Part shown: piece after piece, positions 18,171 through 27,010 of the stretch
Position numbering within the stretch: the stretch's first letter is position 1
Layout: each line of letters opens with the position of its first letter
NCBI RefSeq assembly: GCF_002561455.1
Contig: NZ_NTUP01000002.1
Location: forward strand, 1-64,000
DNA length: 64,000 nt
From: Bacillus sp. AFS015802
GTDB lineage: Bacteria > Bacillota > Bacilli > Bacillales > Bacillaceae_B
Direction of reading: 5' to 3'
Program-made: the position numbers and the translations under genes
Notes under the pieces: generated by a model
What the model was told of the DNA's origin: nothing
Databases searched by the model: none
What the model saw: only the letters and a program-made list of their open reading frames with translations

Positions 18171-19400
18171 ATGAATAATGGGGAATTGATTAAATACTAT
18201 CGGATCTTTAAGGGAATGACCCAGAAACAAGTGGGGGATGGCATTTGTACCCCGGGACATATTAGTAAAATTGAAAGCGGTCACTTACCTGTGACGAAAG
18301 ATAAGCTGGACCTTTTTAATCGGAGACTGGGGATCGATATTGAGCATGAAGGGAAAGCGTATCATAAGTTACAAACCGAATTGGATATGTGGCACGATGT
18401 AATGATTAAGCAGATCAATGGGAAAGTGGAATTGTTGAAGGAAACGATTGAACAGAATCCCCTTGTGAAGATTGAAACGTTGAATGGGACGTATAAGCTT
18501 CTCAAAGCTCGATATCTAATAGGGAAGGGTGACATCCAAGGGCCTGAGTTTCTTTTGAACCAGTTTTCAAGTAAACGGTTGTCCTTTTATATGAGAGAGT
18601 ATGACAATCATTTATATTATCACGTCAAAGGAATGTTTGAGCTATTAAAGGGTCATGCGAAAAACGCCATCGCATTTTTACAAAGAATTGACGGGGAGAT
18701 CTACACGAATTTCGAATATTACTATCATCTGGCTCTTGCCTATCAACAATTGGACCAACATGATCAAGCTTCTCATCATAGTGAGATTTCACTCCATCAC
18801 TTTAAAGAAACGTATAATTTCACCAGATGCATCGATGCCGCTACGGTCCAACTGGTCTCGGCAGGGAAGAATGGGAAGAAGGACCTTGAAGAGTTGGAAG
18901 TCGAATACGAAGAATTGATCCAGCACTGTGATAACCTACATGATCATCGAAGAAAAGCAATCCTTTATATGAATCTGGGGAATGTGTATCGTGACATGAG
19001 GAATGACAGGAGGGCAAGGGATGCCTTTCAAACAGCGTATGGATTACTGAAGCATGAGCCTCATACATGGGCTTATATCAACACCCTTTTTGGATATATT
19101 GACAGTTCCCTTTATGTGGACGCATCCATCCATAAAGAGAAATATGCCAGTTTGATAGATGAAGGGCTCCGGTATGCTAGAAACATGAAAGACCCCTTCA
19201 AAGAATCCCTCTTTACCATGCTTGAAACAAGGGTCCATGAGGGGGAGGAAGCGTATCACCACTACATAGAAAGTGTCATCATCCCTCTATTGAAGGAAGA
19301 AGGGCAGTTATCCCAGTGCCATCACTATATTCAAAAGCTCTGCCCCTATACTGAAAAGAATGGGATAGAGAATGGGAGAAAGGAATGTGTACTAAACTAG
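18171..19400 (+). CDS. HTH-TPR regulator, RRNPP-like
   Basis: 409 residues. An N-terminal XRE-type helix-turn-helix (about 5-60; MTQKQVGDGICTPGHISKIE) is followed by a long all-helical TPR-like region (about 75-400) with motifs such as YYHLALAYQQLDQHDQA and AILYMNLGNVYRDM. This architecture is that of RRNPP receptors (PlcR, NprR, AimR type), which bind short exported-reimported peptides. No cognate pro-peptide gene is visible directly upstream or downstream, so peptide control is inference; some members of this architecture act without one. The next gene follows 27 bp later and may be co-transcribed. Confidence 0.75.
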   Translation: MNNGELIKYYRIFKGMTQKQVGDGICTPGHISKIESGHLPVTKDKLDLFNRRLGIDIEHEGKAYHKLQTELDMWHDVMIKQINGKVELLKETIEQNPLVKIETLNGTYKLLKARYLIGKGDIQGPEFLLNQFSSKRLSFYMREYDNHLYYHVKGMFELLKGHAKNAIAFLQRIDGEIYTNFEYYYHLALAYQQLDQHDQASHHSEISLHHFKETYNFTRCIDAATVQLVSAGKNGKKDLEELEVEYEELIQHCDNLHDHRRKAILYMNLGNVYRDMRNDRRARDAFQTAYGLLKHEPHTWAYINTLFGYIDSSLYVDASIHKEKYASLIDEGLRYARNMKDPFKESLFTMLETRVHEGEEAYHHYIESVIIPLLKEEGQLSQCHHYIQKLCPYTEKNGIENGRKECVLN

Positions 19401-19427
19401 TAAATAACCCAGAAAAGGAGCGGTTTG

Positions 19428-19688
19428 ATGGATAATCCGGATCGATTGATTTCAACCTTTGATGAGGTGACTTTAAGTGATTATAAAATGCCCATCATCT
19501 GTATCTATTTCAGTCCGAAAGACTATCAGGGTATGTTTGTCGCAAGGCTATTTAATGTGAATCAACCGACTCATTATATCTTGATGCGGCCTACATTAGA
19601 GGCGATCAGAAGCGAAATTCCCGGGCGTTTCTCGGTCATCCCGAGAGCCCAAGGGGAAGATTCCACTATCGTCGAAACATGGATATAA
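19428..19688 (+). CDS. Small conserved-type hypothetical protein
   Basis: 86 residues, soluble, with no signal or membrane segment and no recognised domain. Alternating hydrophobic strands (PIICIYFSPKDYQGMFVARLF) suggest a small alpha/beta fold. Start at 19428 chosen because AAAAGGAG lies 7 nt upstream. It follows the RRNPP-like regulator in the same direction and ends at a terminator, so the two probably share a transcript. Function unknown. Confidence 0.6.
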   Translation: MDNPDRLISTFDEVTLSDYKMPIICIYFSPKDYQGMFVARLFNVNQPTHYILMRPTLEAIRSEIPGRFSVIPRAQGEDSTIVETWI

Positions 19689-19698
19689 CTTATGAAGG

Positions 19699-19732
19699 AA
19701 GCTTCACCCCAATAAAAGGTGAAGCTTTTTTA
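19699..19732. terminator. Bidirectional terminator
   Basis: AAGCTTCACC pairs with GGTGAAGCTT, followed by TTTTTAC. It separates the convergent 19428-19688 and 19730-21115 genes and overlaps the stop of the latter. Confidence 0.88.
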
Positions 19733-21115
19733 CGTATTGTCATTGGCATTAGGATAAAACTTCTTTTCGATTTTCTTATACTCCTCCAGGTTTTTGGTGA
19801 GCCGTGCCAGCTTATGGACTTCCTGGAGGAGAAAAGTCTTGTCCAATTCATAGATGACTTCTGATTCAATGTGATCTATCGTATTACAGGCAAACTCCCA
19901 AATGTCCTGGTGCTTGGATGATTGAATGGATTCTGCAATAAGTGCCAGTGCCCTCACAATGTCTGTAATGATTAAATGATTGTCTTTTGCATAATGGCGG
20001 ATATAGCCGAACCCGCGGTACAGGTAATAATCAAATGCTTCCGTTTGAAGGATGACCCGGATCCTGCCTTCCCCGTCGATCAGATAAGGGGTAAAGGATA
20101 AGTGATCCTCTACCGTCAGCATAAGGTCAGCCATTTGGTCGATCGTATTAGACGCCGTTTTGGGATCATCATTCCCGAGTGATTTGATCGCTACTTCTGC
20201 GAGCTTGTGAATCCCCATTTGCAGGTCTTGGATCTCGGTCTCTTTATGCCCCGTTTCAATGAAATCGAGATACAGATCAGTCGTAAGATCCCGGGTATCG
20301 GGTCCCCAGATGCTCAGAATTTCATTGCCGGCCAATATGTAATCCCCCACTTTGTAATGGATCTGGACGACGAGGTTCCGAGCTTTTGCCTGTTGAATCA
20401 TTCCTTGAAAATCAATTAATTGAATATAGCCGGATTCCCTGGCACTCACGTGAATGATAGTATATTTAAACTCCTCCATCGTGTCGCCATGTTCTCTTGT
20501 CCGGTGCGTTTCCAAGTCCTGTTTAAGTGTCTGGTTGATCATGACTTCAGAAACCTGTTTCATATTGTAGGTGATATTATGAACCTGCATCCACGTCGAC
20601 GCATGGTTGATGAAAAAAATGAAGGTGAGGGCTGAAAGAAACGCCAGTCCAATCGTCATGAGAGGTGCTGCGACAAATATCTCCTTCTTGGAATTTCCGA
20701 TAAACAGGAAGAGGAGGAGAACGTAGACAAAGCTGCCATTGAAAATGCCAAGGGCGTGCTGCGTTTGTTTGTCCGAAATGAAGTCCAAAAGCATCCTTGG
20801 CGAAAACTGCCCACTGAACATTGTCAGCACGACGAGGAGGGAATTGAGTGTAAAGGCACTTAGTGTAAGGATGCCTCCTATCAGGGTGCTGACAAGCATC
20901 CGGGTGACCGGGGCATCCATACTTAACACATCAAACGTATACTTGGATATATCCAGGTAGAGATCTAAATAAAGGGTGACGGCTACCAGGAGCAGGGAAA
21001 GGCAAATGTATAAAAAGGGCATATACCAAATGGTCAGCCGGATTTCATGCATTCGCTGACGTTTTGACATGAGCATATATTTTCGGATCGACAGAGGGAG
21101 CATCTTTTTTAACAT
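19730..21115 (-). CDS. DUF2254 membrane protein
   Basis: 461 residues. Four hydrophobic segments occupy the first 170 residues or so (near 28-50, 75-95, 120-140 and 150-172), followed by a soluble region of about 290 residues with alternating strands and helices (IQLIDFQGMIQQA; VGDYILAGNEILSIWGP). This is the layout of the DUF2254 family, whose biochemical role is not established. Monocistronic, oriented away from the S-box promoter. Confidence 0.8.
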   Translation of the reverse strand: MLKKMLPLSIRKYMLMSKRQRMHEIRLTIWYMPFLYICLSLLLVAVTLYLDLYLDISKYTFDVLSMDAPVTRMLVSTLIGGILTLSAFTLNSLLVVLTMFSGQFSPRMLLDFISDKQTQHALGIFNGSFVYVLLLFLFIGNSKKEIFVAAPLMTIGLAFLSALTFIFFINHASTWMQVHNITYNMKQVSEVMINQTLKQDLETHRTREHGDTMEEFKYTIIHVSARESGYIQLIDFQGMIQQAKARNLVVQIHYKVGDYILAGNEILSIWGPDTRDLTTDLYLDFIETGHKETEIQDLQMGIHKLAEVAIKSLGNDDPKTASNTIDQMADLMLTVEDHLSFTPYLIDGEGRIRVILQTEAFDYYLYRGFGYIRHYAKDNHLIITDIVRALALIAESIQSSKHQDIWEFACNTIDHIESEVIYELDKTFLLQEVHKLARLTKNLEEYKKIEKKFYPNANDNT

Positions 21116-21303
21116 GATCGAAACGGTTCCTTTCTAGTAAATGGATATGAGTTAGTTTTCCCTTCCTATCAACGTTAAAACATCCTGCAAACCAAAAGAT
21201 TGATAGAAAGAAGCGATTTCAGGGGAAATTTTAAAGTAAACCGATCGGAAATAACATGCCTGATAGGAGTAGAAAGAATTTTTAAAAAATAACAAAAACG
21301 GTA

Positions 21304-21332
21304 TTGACGGAGGAATGAATCCCCTATATAAT
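21304..21332 (+). promoter_or_regulatory. Promoter of the S-box hom operon
   Basis: TTGACG (21304-21309), 17-bp spacer, TATAAT (21327-21332): near-consensus sigma-A promoter about 40 bp before the riboswitch aptamer. Confidence 0.88.
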
Positions 21333-21375
21333 CCAATTCATACCCAAAAAGCATGTGAAAACAAAACGTTATATC

Positions 21376-21537
21376 TCTTATCAAGAGCGGCGGAGGGATA
21401 GGCCCGATGAAGCCCGGCAACCTGCAGGATCAGACTGTAAAGGTGCCAATTCCTACAGATTCCATATGGATCTGGAAGATAAGGGGAGGAGCATACATAC
21501 TAAGCCCTCTTCTTACAGGAAGAGGGCTTTTCTTTAT
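21376..21537 (+). promoter_or_regulatory. SAM-I riboswitch (S box) with terminator
   Basis: Conserved S-box words occur in order: CTTATC-AAGAG, GGAGGGA, GGCCCGATGAAGCCCGGCAA, AAGGTGCCAATTCC-ACAGA and the closing GATAAG (21478-21483), which pairs with CTTATC (21377-21382) as P1. A terminator follows: AAGCCCTCTTC with GAAGAGGGCTT (21502-21529) and TTTCTTT. When SAM is bound, P1 forms and transcription ends before hom; when SAM is scarce the operon is expressed. Confidence 0.96.
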
Positions 21538-21617
21538 ACCCTCTTTCTCCCACGCCCCGTGGATCTTCAGGCAGGAAGGAATCAATCGATGTAAATCCGA
21601 TAAAAGGAGGCTGAATG

Positions 21618-22865
21618 ATGTCAGCGATAAATGTGGCGCTTCTGGGCTTTGGAACAGTTGGTCAAGGGGTATATGAAGCAATCGATACTCATCAGGAGAG
21701 ATTGAAGGAAGTACTCGGTAAAGAGGTGAAGATACGGGGCATCCTGATCAAGGATCCCACTAAACAGAGAAAGATCGATTCATCCATTAAGGTGACGACA
21801 GAATTTAAAGATATTCTCGACATCCCGGATCTCCATGTGATCCTTGAAGCGATTGTTGGGGAAGAGCCGAGTTATACGTATTTAACGGCAGCCGTTGAGA
21901 AGGGGATCCACATCGTCACGGCCAATAAAGCCATGTTCGCTAAATTCGGTCCCGACCTTTTGGAGAAGGCTTCAAATCATGGGGTATCCGTTGGTTTCGA
22001 AGCGACCACTGCCGGGGGGATCCCGGTCATCGGTGCCATCCGCCAACTTTTGAAGGTCAATGAGATCAGCTGCATTCAAGGCATTCTGAATGGGACTTCC
22101 AACTTCATTTTATCTCAAATGAGAAAACGGGGTCTTTCCTTTGACACAGCCCTGAAGCAGGCACAGGAGAAGGGGTATGCAGAAGCGGATCCGACGAGTG
22201 ATGTCGAAGGATATGATGCCTTTTATAAGCTTCTGATCTTAAGCCAGACCGCCTTTGGCGGGCAGCCTGACTGGAAGGATATCACACGGGAAGGGATTAC
22301 GCATTTGACAGCGGAATGGCTTCAGGCAGCCGAGTCCTTCCGGTTGAGGTTTAAACATGTAGGTGCTTTGGAACGGGACGGATTCAATCGCATCAAGGGG
22401 GTCGTTGAACCCATCCTCGTCCACGAAACCCATCCTTTTTACGGAGTGGAGGATGTGGAAAATGCAGTTTCACTGAAAGGGAGTCTGGTAGGGAGAGTCA
22501 CACTGCTAGGACCCGGCGCGGGTAAATGTCCGACGGGAAGTGCCATGGTGGAGGATTTTCTTTCGCTGATGGAAGGGAAATACACCAATTACCCGAACAC
22601 CACGGTGGAAAGTGGTGATGTTCAAGAAGGAAGCAGCCAACAATGGGTCTTAAGGTTCCGGGAAAAGGAAGAGTATCAAAGCTGGATTTCACGGTTCACG
22701 TTAAAGGACCGCATTCAGCTTGGTGGTTATCTTTACGTATTTATCGAGGGAAGAAAAGAGGACCTCCAATCCCTTCTTCACGCACATGAACAGATTCAGG
22801 CTGTGTCCATCTTAAACGAAATTCCTCTTGAAAACGAAGTCAAGGAAGGTGCTGTCGTTTCCTGA
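21618..22865 (+). CDS. hom: Homoserine dehydrogenase
   Basis: 415 residues. It reduces aspartate semialdehyde to homoserine with NAD(P)H, the branch point to methionine and threonine. N-terminal Rossmann motif GFGTVGQGV (about 10), then the catalytic domain with TANKAMFAKFG, GILNGTSNFIL and AEADPTSDVEGYDA, and a C-terminal ACT-like regulatory part (about 330-410). An adjacent in-frame ATG at 21615 is possible, but AGGAGG is better spaced for 21618. It lies behind a SAM riboswitch, so this copy is tuned to methionine/SAM demand. Confidence 0.94.
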   Translation: MSAINVALLGFGTVGQGVYEAIDTHQERLKEVLGKEVKIRGILIKDPTKQRKIDSSIKVTTEFKDILDIPDLHVILEAIVGEEPSYTYLTAAVEKGIHIVTANKAMFAKFGPDLLEKASNHGVSVGFEATTAGGIPVIGAIRQLLKVNEISCIQGILNGTSNFILSQMRKRGLSFDTALKQAQEKGYAEADPTSDVEGYDAFYKLLILSQTAFGGQPDWKDITREGITHLTAEWLQAAESFRLRFKHVGALERDGFNRIKGVVEPILVHETHPFYGVEDVENAVSLKGSLVGRVTLLGPGAGKCPTGSAMVEDFLSLMEGKYTNYPNTTVESGDVQEGSSQQWVLRFREKEEYQSWISRFTLKDRIQLGGYLYVFIEGRKEDLQSLLHAHEQIQAVSILNEIPLENEVKEGAVVS

Positions 22866-22914
22866 CGGCTTTGATAACATAAGCAAACAGATCTGATAGA
22901 AAGTAGGGGATCAC

Positions 22915-24111
22915 TTGAGTATCGTCGTACAGAAATTTGGTGGAACCTCTGTAGGTTCTACGGATCGAATGAAACGGGTGGCCGGTTATATCGTCAAGGA
23001 AAAAGAAAAGGGAAACGATGTGGTGGTCGTCGTATCGGCGATGGCCAAAACGACGGACACCCTTGTGAAACTGGCGGGAGAACTTTCCGACGGATCTTGT
23101 AAAAGGGAGATGGATATGCTCCTTTCGACGGGAGAGCAGGTCACGATTTCCCTTCTCACGATGGTCCTGCAGCATAGGGGAGTGGAAGCCGTTTCCCTGA
23201 CAGGAAGGCAGGCGGGGATTCAAACCGATGATGTCTTCGGCAATGCCAAGATCACCTCCATCGATACAGGAAGGATTAAGTCGGAGTTATCAATGGGACG
23301 GATCGTGGTGGTAGCCGGTTTCCAGGGCGTCACAAAAGATGGTGAGCTCACGACATTGGGGAGGGGAGGCTCGGATACGACGGCAGCGGCACTCGCTTCA
23401 GCCCTGCATGCAGATCGATGCGATATTTATACGGATGTAGACGGGGTGTATACCTCAGATCCGAGAGTGGTATCACGGGCGGCCAAGATTGATGGATTAT
23501 CTTATAATGACATGCTCCGGTTTGCCACGATGGGTGCCAATGTGCTGCATCCGAGGGCGATTAAGCACGCAAGGGAGCACCATGTACCTTTGATAGTCCG
23601 TTCTAGTCTGGAAGAGGGACGGGGAACCGTCATCAGTGGGAAAGTCCAAAGAAATGAAGCCATAGTAGGCGTAGCCCTCCAGGAAGAGGTTTCCGTCCTT
23701 ACGATCCATGGCTGTGATGGTGGGGAATCCTTGATCCTCTATGATCTTGATTCTCATCATATCGAAACAGAAAGGATCAAGCATCGGCAGGACCTGGCCC
23801 TGATCATTAAAGATCAGGATGTGCAGGCGGTGAAGAAAATCGTCACACAGTACCATCAGGCATACACTCATTTTGACATCAGGGAGGATGTATCGAAGGT
23901 ATGCGTGATTGGAAGCATCCACTCTTCAGGGGAAGTAAAAGAGAAGGTCTCCAATGTTTTTCATGATTATCATATTGGAAAGGTGTCGGTATGGGAATCG
24001 TCAGTGGGTCTGAGTGCCCTGGTCGATCGCTCGGATGTTGAAAAGGCCGCGAGAATCCTTCATATGCACTTTGGACTGGATTATGTAGAATCCAAACGAG
24101 CGGTTCTGTAG
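22915..24111 (+). CDS. lysC: Aspartokinase (LysC type)
   Basis: 398 residues, TTG start with AGTAGGGGA upstream. It phosphorylates aspartate, the first step of the aspartate family pathway. Kinase domain: VQKFGGTSVGS (about 5), STGEQVTISLL and GRGGSDTTAAALA (about 150). Two ACT domains follow (about 260-398) that normally bind lysine and/or threonine. Length matches LysC/DapG-type enzymes rather than the longer YclM type. It lies 49 bp after hom behind the same S box, implying methionine control of this isozyme; which effector it binds cannot be told by reading. Confidence 0.9.
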   Translation: MSIVVQKFGGTSVGSTDRMKRVAGYIVKEKEKGNDVVVVVSAMAKTTDTLVKLAGELSDGSCKREMDMLLSTGEQVTISLLTMVLQHRGVEAVSLTGRQAGIQTDDVFGNAKITSIDTGRIKSELSMGRIVVVAGFQGVTKDGELTTLGRGGSDTTAAALASALHADRCDIYTDVDGVYTSDPRVVSRAAKIDGLSYNDMLRFATMGANVLHPRAIKHAREHHVPLIVRSSLEEGRGTVISGKVQRNEAIVGVALQEEVSVLTIHGCDGGESLILYDLDSHHIETERIKHRQDLALIIKDQDVQAVKKIVTQYHQAYTHFDIREDVSKVCVIGSIHSSGEVKEKVSNVFHDYHIGKVSVWESSVGLSALVDRSDVEKAARILHMHFGLDYVESKRAVL

Positions 24112-24114
24112 AAG

Positions 24115-24150
24115 AAAAGCGTATAGTCACTCTCTATACGCTTTTTTCAT
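24115..24150. terminator. Bidirectional terminator after the hom-aspartokinase operon
   Basis: AAAAGCGTATAG pairs with CTATACGCTTTT across a 6-nt loop, followed by TTTCATTTT. It also faces the L,D-transpeptidase gene. Confidence 0.92.
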
Positions 24151-24151
24151 T

Positions 24152-24646
24152 TTATGGAGTGATTAAGACCGGCGTACCGATTGGAATGAGTTCCGAGAGC
24201 TCCTCTACATCTTTGTTATTCATTCGTATACACCCTCTGGATACGGCTTTTCCTATTGAACTCGGGTTATTGGTACCATGGATTCCGTAGCTTTCTTTTG
24301 ACAGACTCATCCACATCGTTCCAAAAGGGCCCCCTGGATTCGGTGCTTTATTAATGATGATGAATTCCCCGATGGGGGTTTCAAAGAGAACCCTTCCCAC
24401 TGCGATGGGGTATTGCTTTACTTGAACACCATCTTTGAATAATTGGAGTGTACGGTTGTTTACCGACACTTGAATTCTGTAGGGATTCCCGGTGGTATCG
24501 GGGATTCCGGGAATGGTAATTGTCTGTCCAGGGTATACTTGATCCGGATTGATACCAGGATTCGCATCCACGATGAGAGGCAGCGGCGTCCGGTAATCCC
24601 TTGATATCTGACCAAGAGTCTCTCCTGTCTTTACTGTATGAATCAA
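24152..24646 (-). CDS. LysM-L,D-transpeptidase (YkuD type)
   Basis: 164 residues. An N-terminal LysM domain (about 2-46; [14 protein letters not shown]) is followed by the YkuD catalytic domain (about 55-164) with [20 protein letters not shown], in which the Cys is the nucleophile. It forms 3-3 cross-links in peptidoglycan or remodels spore cortex. As in B. subtilis YkuD there is no classical signal peptide; the LysM directs it to peptidoglycan. The region upstream to 24764 carries only the next gene's terminator. Confidence 0.93.
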   Translation of the reverse strand: MIHTVKTGETLGQISRDYRTPLPLIVDANPGINPDQVYPGQTITIPGIPDTTGNPYRIQVSVNNRTLQLFKDGVQVKQYPIAVGRVLFETPIGEFIIINKAPNPGGPFGTMWMSLSKESYGIHGTNNPSSIGKAVSRGCIRMNNKDVEELSELIPIGTPVLITP

Positions 24647-24721
24647 TGAAACACACCTCCCACTATCACTTTCTTTCCATTCTATGTATGGGGGAGGAAG
24701 TGGTTCAATGGGCTCACAAAT

Positions 24722-24755
24722 AAAAAAATGCCCGCATCAATGAAGGTGCAGGCAC
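24722..24755 (-). terminator. Terminator of the CotF-like gene
   Basis: On the minus strand GCCTGCA pairs with TGCGGGC (one offset), followed by seven T. Confidence 0.7.
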
Positions 24756-24764
24756 AGATAGCTA

Positions 24765-25403
24765 TTATTGGGGAAGATTCTGCTGTGGAGCAGTTGTATA
24801 GCTTTGCAGCATAAGGTTCATATCCTGTTCATTCAGTTGAGGAACCTGATAGTAACCATGCTTATTTTGATAAAGGAATATTTCATAACTCATTTCGATG
24901 AAGTTCGGTACACTGTCTGCTACAACACGGCGCAATACGGGATTCGTCATCTCGAGAGCCGTCATGGCAAGAAGTGTAGACAGGGATTTGGTCTGTCCGA
25001 GCATATAAGCAGACAAGCCTTTATCTGAAAGCTCACTGACGGACTGATTCGGTTTTTTCGGTGCTCCCGGCTTGATTCCGTATGTGGTGGTATGGTTTTG
25101 GGTCATTTTATACTGCTGTGTCGGGACCTGTGGATCATGTCCGCTCGAAAAACTTCCCACAATTGAGTTGTACATAGTCGTCACAAAAGAAGTTTGCCGC
25201 TTTAGAATATCTTTTAACTCCGGATCCTGGATGTGCTGATCATACATTTGATATTGGTCCAGCATGCTGATGACACCTGCGATGACTTCGTGGGCATCGA
25301 ACAGCTCATGACCTCCATGGTCCTTACTTTGAGTGTTCATCATATTCGGTGGCATTTGAGCCCCGGGTTGTGGCGCCATATTGGATTGGTTTTGATTTTG
25401 CAT
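24765..25403 (-). CDS. Spore coat protein, CotF family (YhcQ-like)
   Basis: 212 residues. The N-terminal 30 residues are Gln/Pro/Met/Asn-rich; a helical ferritin-like CotF domain follows (about 35-205), with HELFDAHEVIAGVISMLDQY and MGQT-type helices, and the Gln/Asn-rich C-terminus is typical of coat proteins. Resembles B. subtilis YhcQ. AGGAGGAACGAG precedes the ATG. Supports a sporulating host. Confidence 0.85.
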   Translation of the reverse strand: MQNQNQSNMAPQPGAQMPPNMMNTQSKDHGGHELFDAHEVIAGVISMLDQYQMYDQHIQDPELKDILKRQTSFVTTMYNSIVGSFSSGHDPQVPTQQYKMTQNHTTTYGIKPGAPKKPNQSVSELSDKGLSAYMLGQTKSLSTLLAMTALEMTNPVLRRVVADSVPNFIEMSYEIFLYQNKHGYYQVPQLNEQDMNLMLQSYTTAPQQNLPQ

Positions 25404-25544
25404 TCTCGTTCCTCCTCGGATGTAATGGTTTCGATGATTAGAATAACCGCAACAGATAAAATTATGTATGACTCCCGTATTGGTCTAATACTTCTTAGCC
25501 TGTCCGAATACAATAGAGAGAAGTCAATTTGAAGGTGGTCGGAT

Positions 25545-26174
25545 ATGAGTATATTTATAAGTTATATCGTTTTGGGTCTATCCCTCTCTGCACCCATGGG
25601 GCCGATCAATGCCGCTCAATTGGACAAGGGGATCCGCTTCGGTTTTTTCCATGCCTGGCTGATCGGACTTGGGGGGATGGTAGCGGATGGGGTCTTTATG
25701 CTCCTCATCTATTTTGGGGTAGCTCAATTTATCGATACACCGGTCATTAAATTATTTTTATGGATCTTTGGCTTTTTTGTGTTGACCTACACGGGAATTG
25801 AAAGCATCCAAAAGTCGGGATCTCTTGAAGCAACCTCCCAGCAAAGTCAAAGTGAAACGAAAGGAAAAGCGTTCCGCACCGGCTTCTTTATGGCCATTTC
25901 GAATCCATTGAGCATTTTATTTTGGCTTGGCATCTATGGTTCGATCCTTGCACAGACGTCAAGCTCTTATCAATCAGGACAGATTCTGTTGTACAGCTTG
26001 GGGATCTTCCTCGGGATCACGCTTTGGGATGTGACGATGGCGGGTGTCGCGACGGGTGCCAGGAAGCTCGTGAGTCCCGGGATCCTTCGAGTCATCTCCA
26101 TTGTATCCGGTATCGTTCTGATGGGATTTGGCATTTATTTCGGCGTCCAGGCTTGCAGGTTAATATTTGGCTAG
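25545..26174 (+). CDS. LysE-family amino-acid exporter
   Basis: 209 residues with six hydrophobic segments of the LysE/RhtB translocator family. The N-terminal GLSLSAPMGPINAAQLDKGI is the family signature and ISNPLSILFWLGI is a conserved mid-protein motif. It exports amino acids or related metabolites by proton antiport; the substrate is unknown. AAGGTGGT precedes the start. Monocistronic. Confidence 0.88.
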   Translation: MSIFISYIVLGLSLSAPMGPINAAQLDKGIRFGFFHAWLIGLGGMVADGVFMLLIYFGVAQFIDTPVIKLFLWIFGFFVLTYTGIESIQKSGSLEATSQQSQSETKGKAFRTGFFMAISNPLSILFWLGIYGSILAQTSSSYQSGQILLYSLGIFLGITLWDVTMAGVATGARKLVSPGILRVISIVSGIVLMGFGIYFGVQACRLIFG

Positions 26175-26237
26175 ACAGACACCCACTTTGGTCCCTCCTA
26201 ATAGGATAAATGAGTAATCTTAGGAGGGATCGCCTAC

Positions 26238-26984
26238 ATGCTATGCTCAAAAAGTTGGATCGATCAACACATGGAAGAACTCACCCCATGGCAGCAAGAA
26301 GCCTATGGCCACTTCTCGGCAATGATGTGCGATGAGGAACATCCATATCCATGCGTACCAGGCAAACAAGGCTTTCAAACGGATACATTGCGTTTCGGAT
26401 TCGCAGAAGATCCCCGAAACGAAGGGGCATCAGAGAAGCTTGCGTCCCTATTGAAAGAATACGGTCAAATGTCAAGGAGCACGGGAAAATACGCATCTCT
26501 TGTTGTGTTTTTTCATTCGGGGGAGGCCGATTCAGAAAACCACTCCGTCGAATCGTATCAACAGATTTTCTGGAGTCTGTTGAATCGGGTGCATCAGTTG
26601 GATGAAAAAAAGTGGCCGGACCATATCTCCAAGGATCCCCACGATCATACATGGGAGTTTTGTTTTGACGGTGAGCCCTATTTCGCCTTCTGTGCGACAC
26701 CTGCCCACATTGTCCGGAAAAGCCGCCACTTCCCTTATTTTCTGTTAGCCTTCCAGCCGCGCTGGGTGTTTGATGAAATCAATTCTTCTACGGCATTCGG
26801 TCAGAAACTGAAGAAAGTCATCCGCAAGCGGCTTGTCGAATATGACGAAGCCGAGCCTCATCCAAGCTTGAAATGGTACGGACAGGAAGATAACTATGAG
26901 TGGAAGCAATATTATCTCACCGATGATGATTCTTCCATGAGCAAATGCCCTTTTTCCCATATGCATAAGAAAATGAAGAGTTAA
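26238..26984 (+). CDS. YqcI/YcgG family protein
   Basis: 248 residues of the YqcI/YcgG family (length of B. subtilis YqcI about 254). Conserved features: an early YPCVPGKQGF segment, WEFCFDGEPYFAFC with paired Cys, and a CPFSH near the C-terminus. The family occurs beside heme/cyanide-type oxygenases in some bacteria but its reaction is not settled. AGGAGGG lies 9 nt before the ATG. Convergent with the permease gene, with overlapping 3' ends. Confidence 0.82.
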   Translation: MLCSKSWIDQHMEELTPWQQEAYGHFSAMMCDEEHPYPCVPGKQGFQTDTLRFGFAEDPRNEGASEKLASLLKEYGQMSRSTGKYASLVVFFHSGEADSENHSVESYQQIFWSLLNRVHQLDEKKWPDHISKDPHDHTWEFCFDGEPYFAFCATPAHIVRKSRHFPYFLLAFQPRWVFDEINSSTAFGQKLKKVIRKRLVEYDEAEPHPSLKWYGQEDNYEWKQYYLTDDDSSMSKCPFSHMHKKMKS

Positions 26985-27010
26985 GGCTCATGCTTAACTC
27001 TTTTTTCTTT
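26977..27010. terminator. Bidirectional terminator between the YqcI gene and the permease
   Basis: AAGAGTTAAG pairs with CTTAACTCTT across a 6-nt loop, followed by TTTT. Confidence 0.9.
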
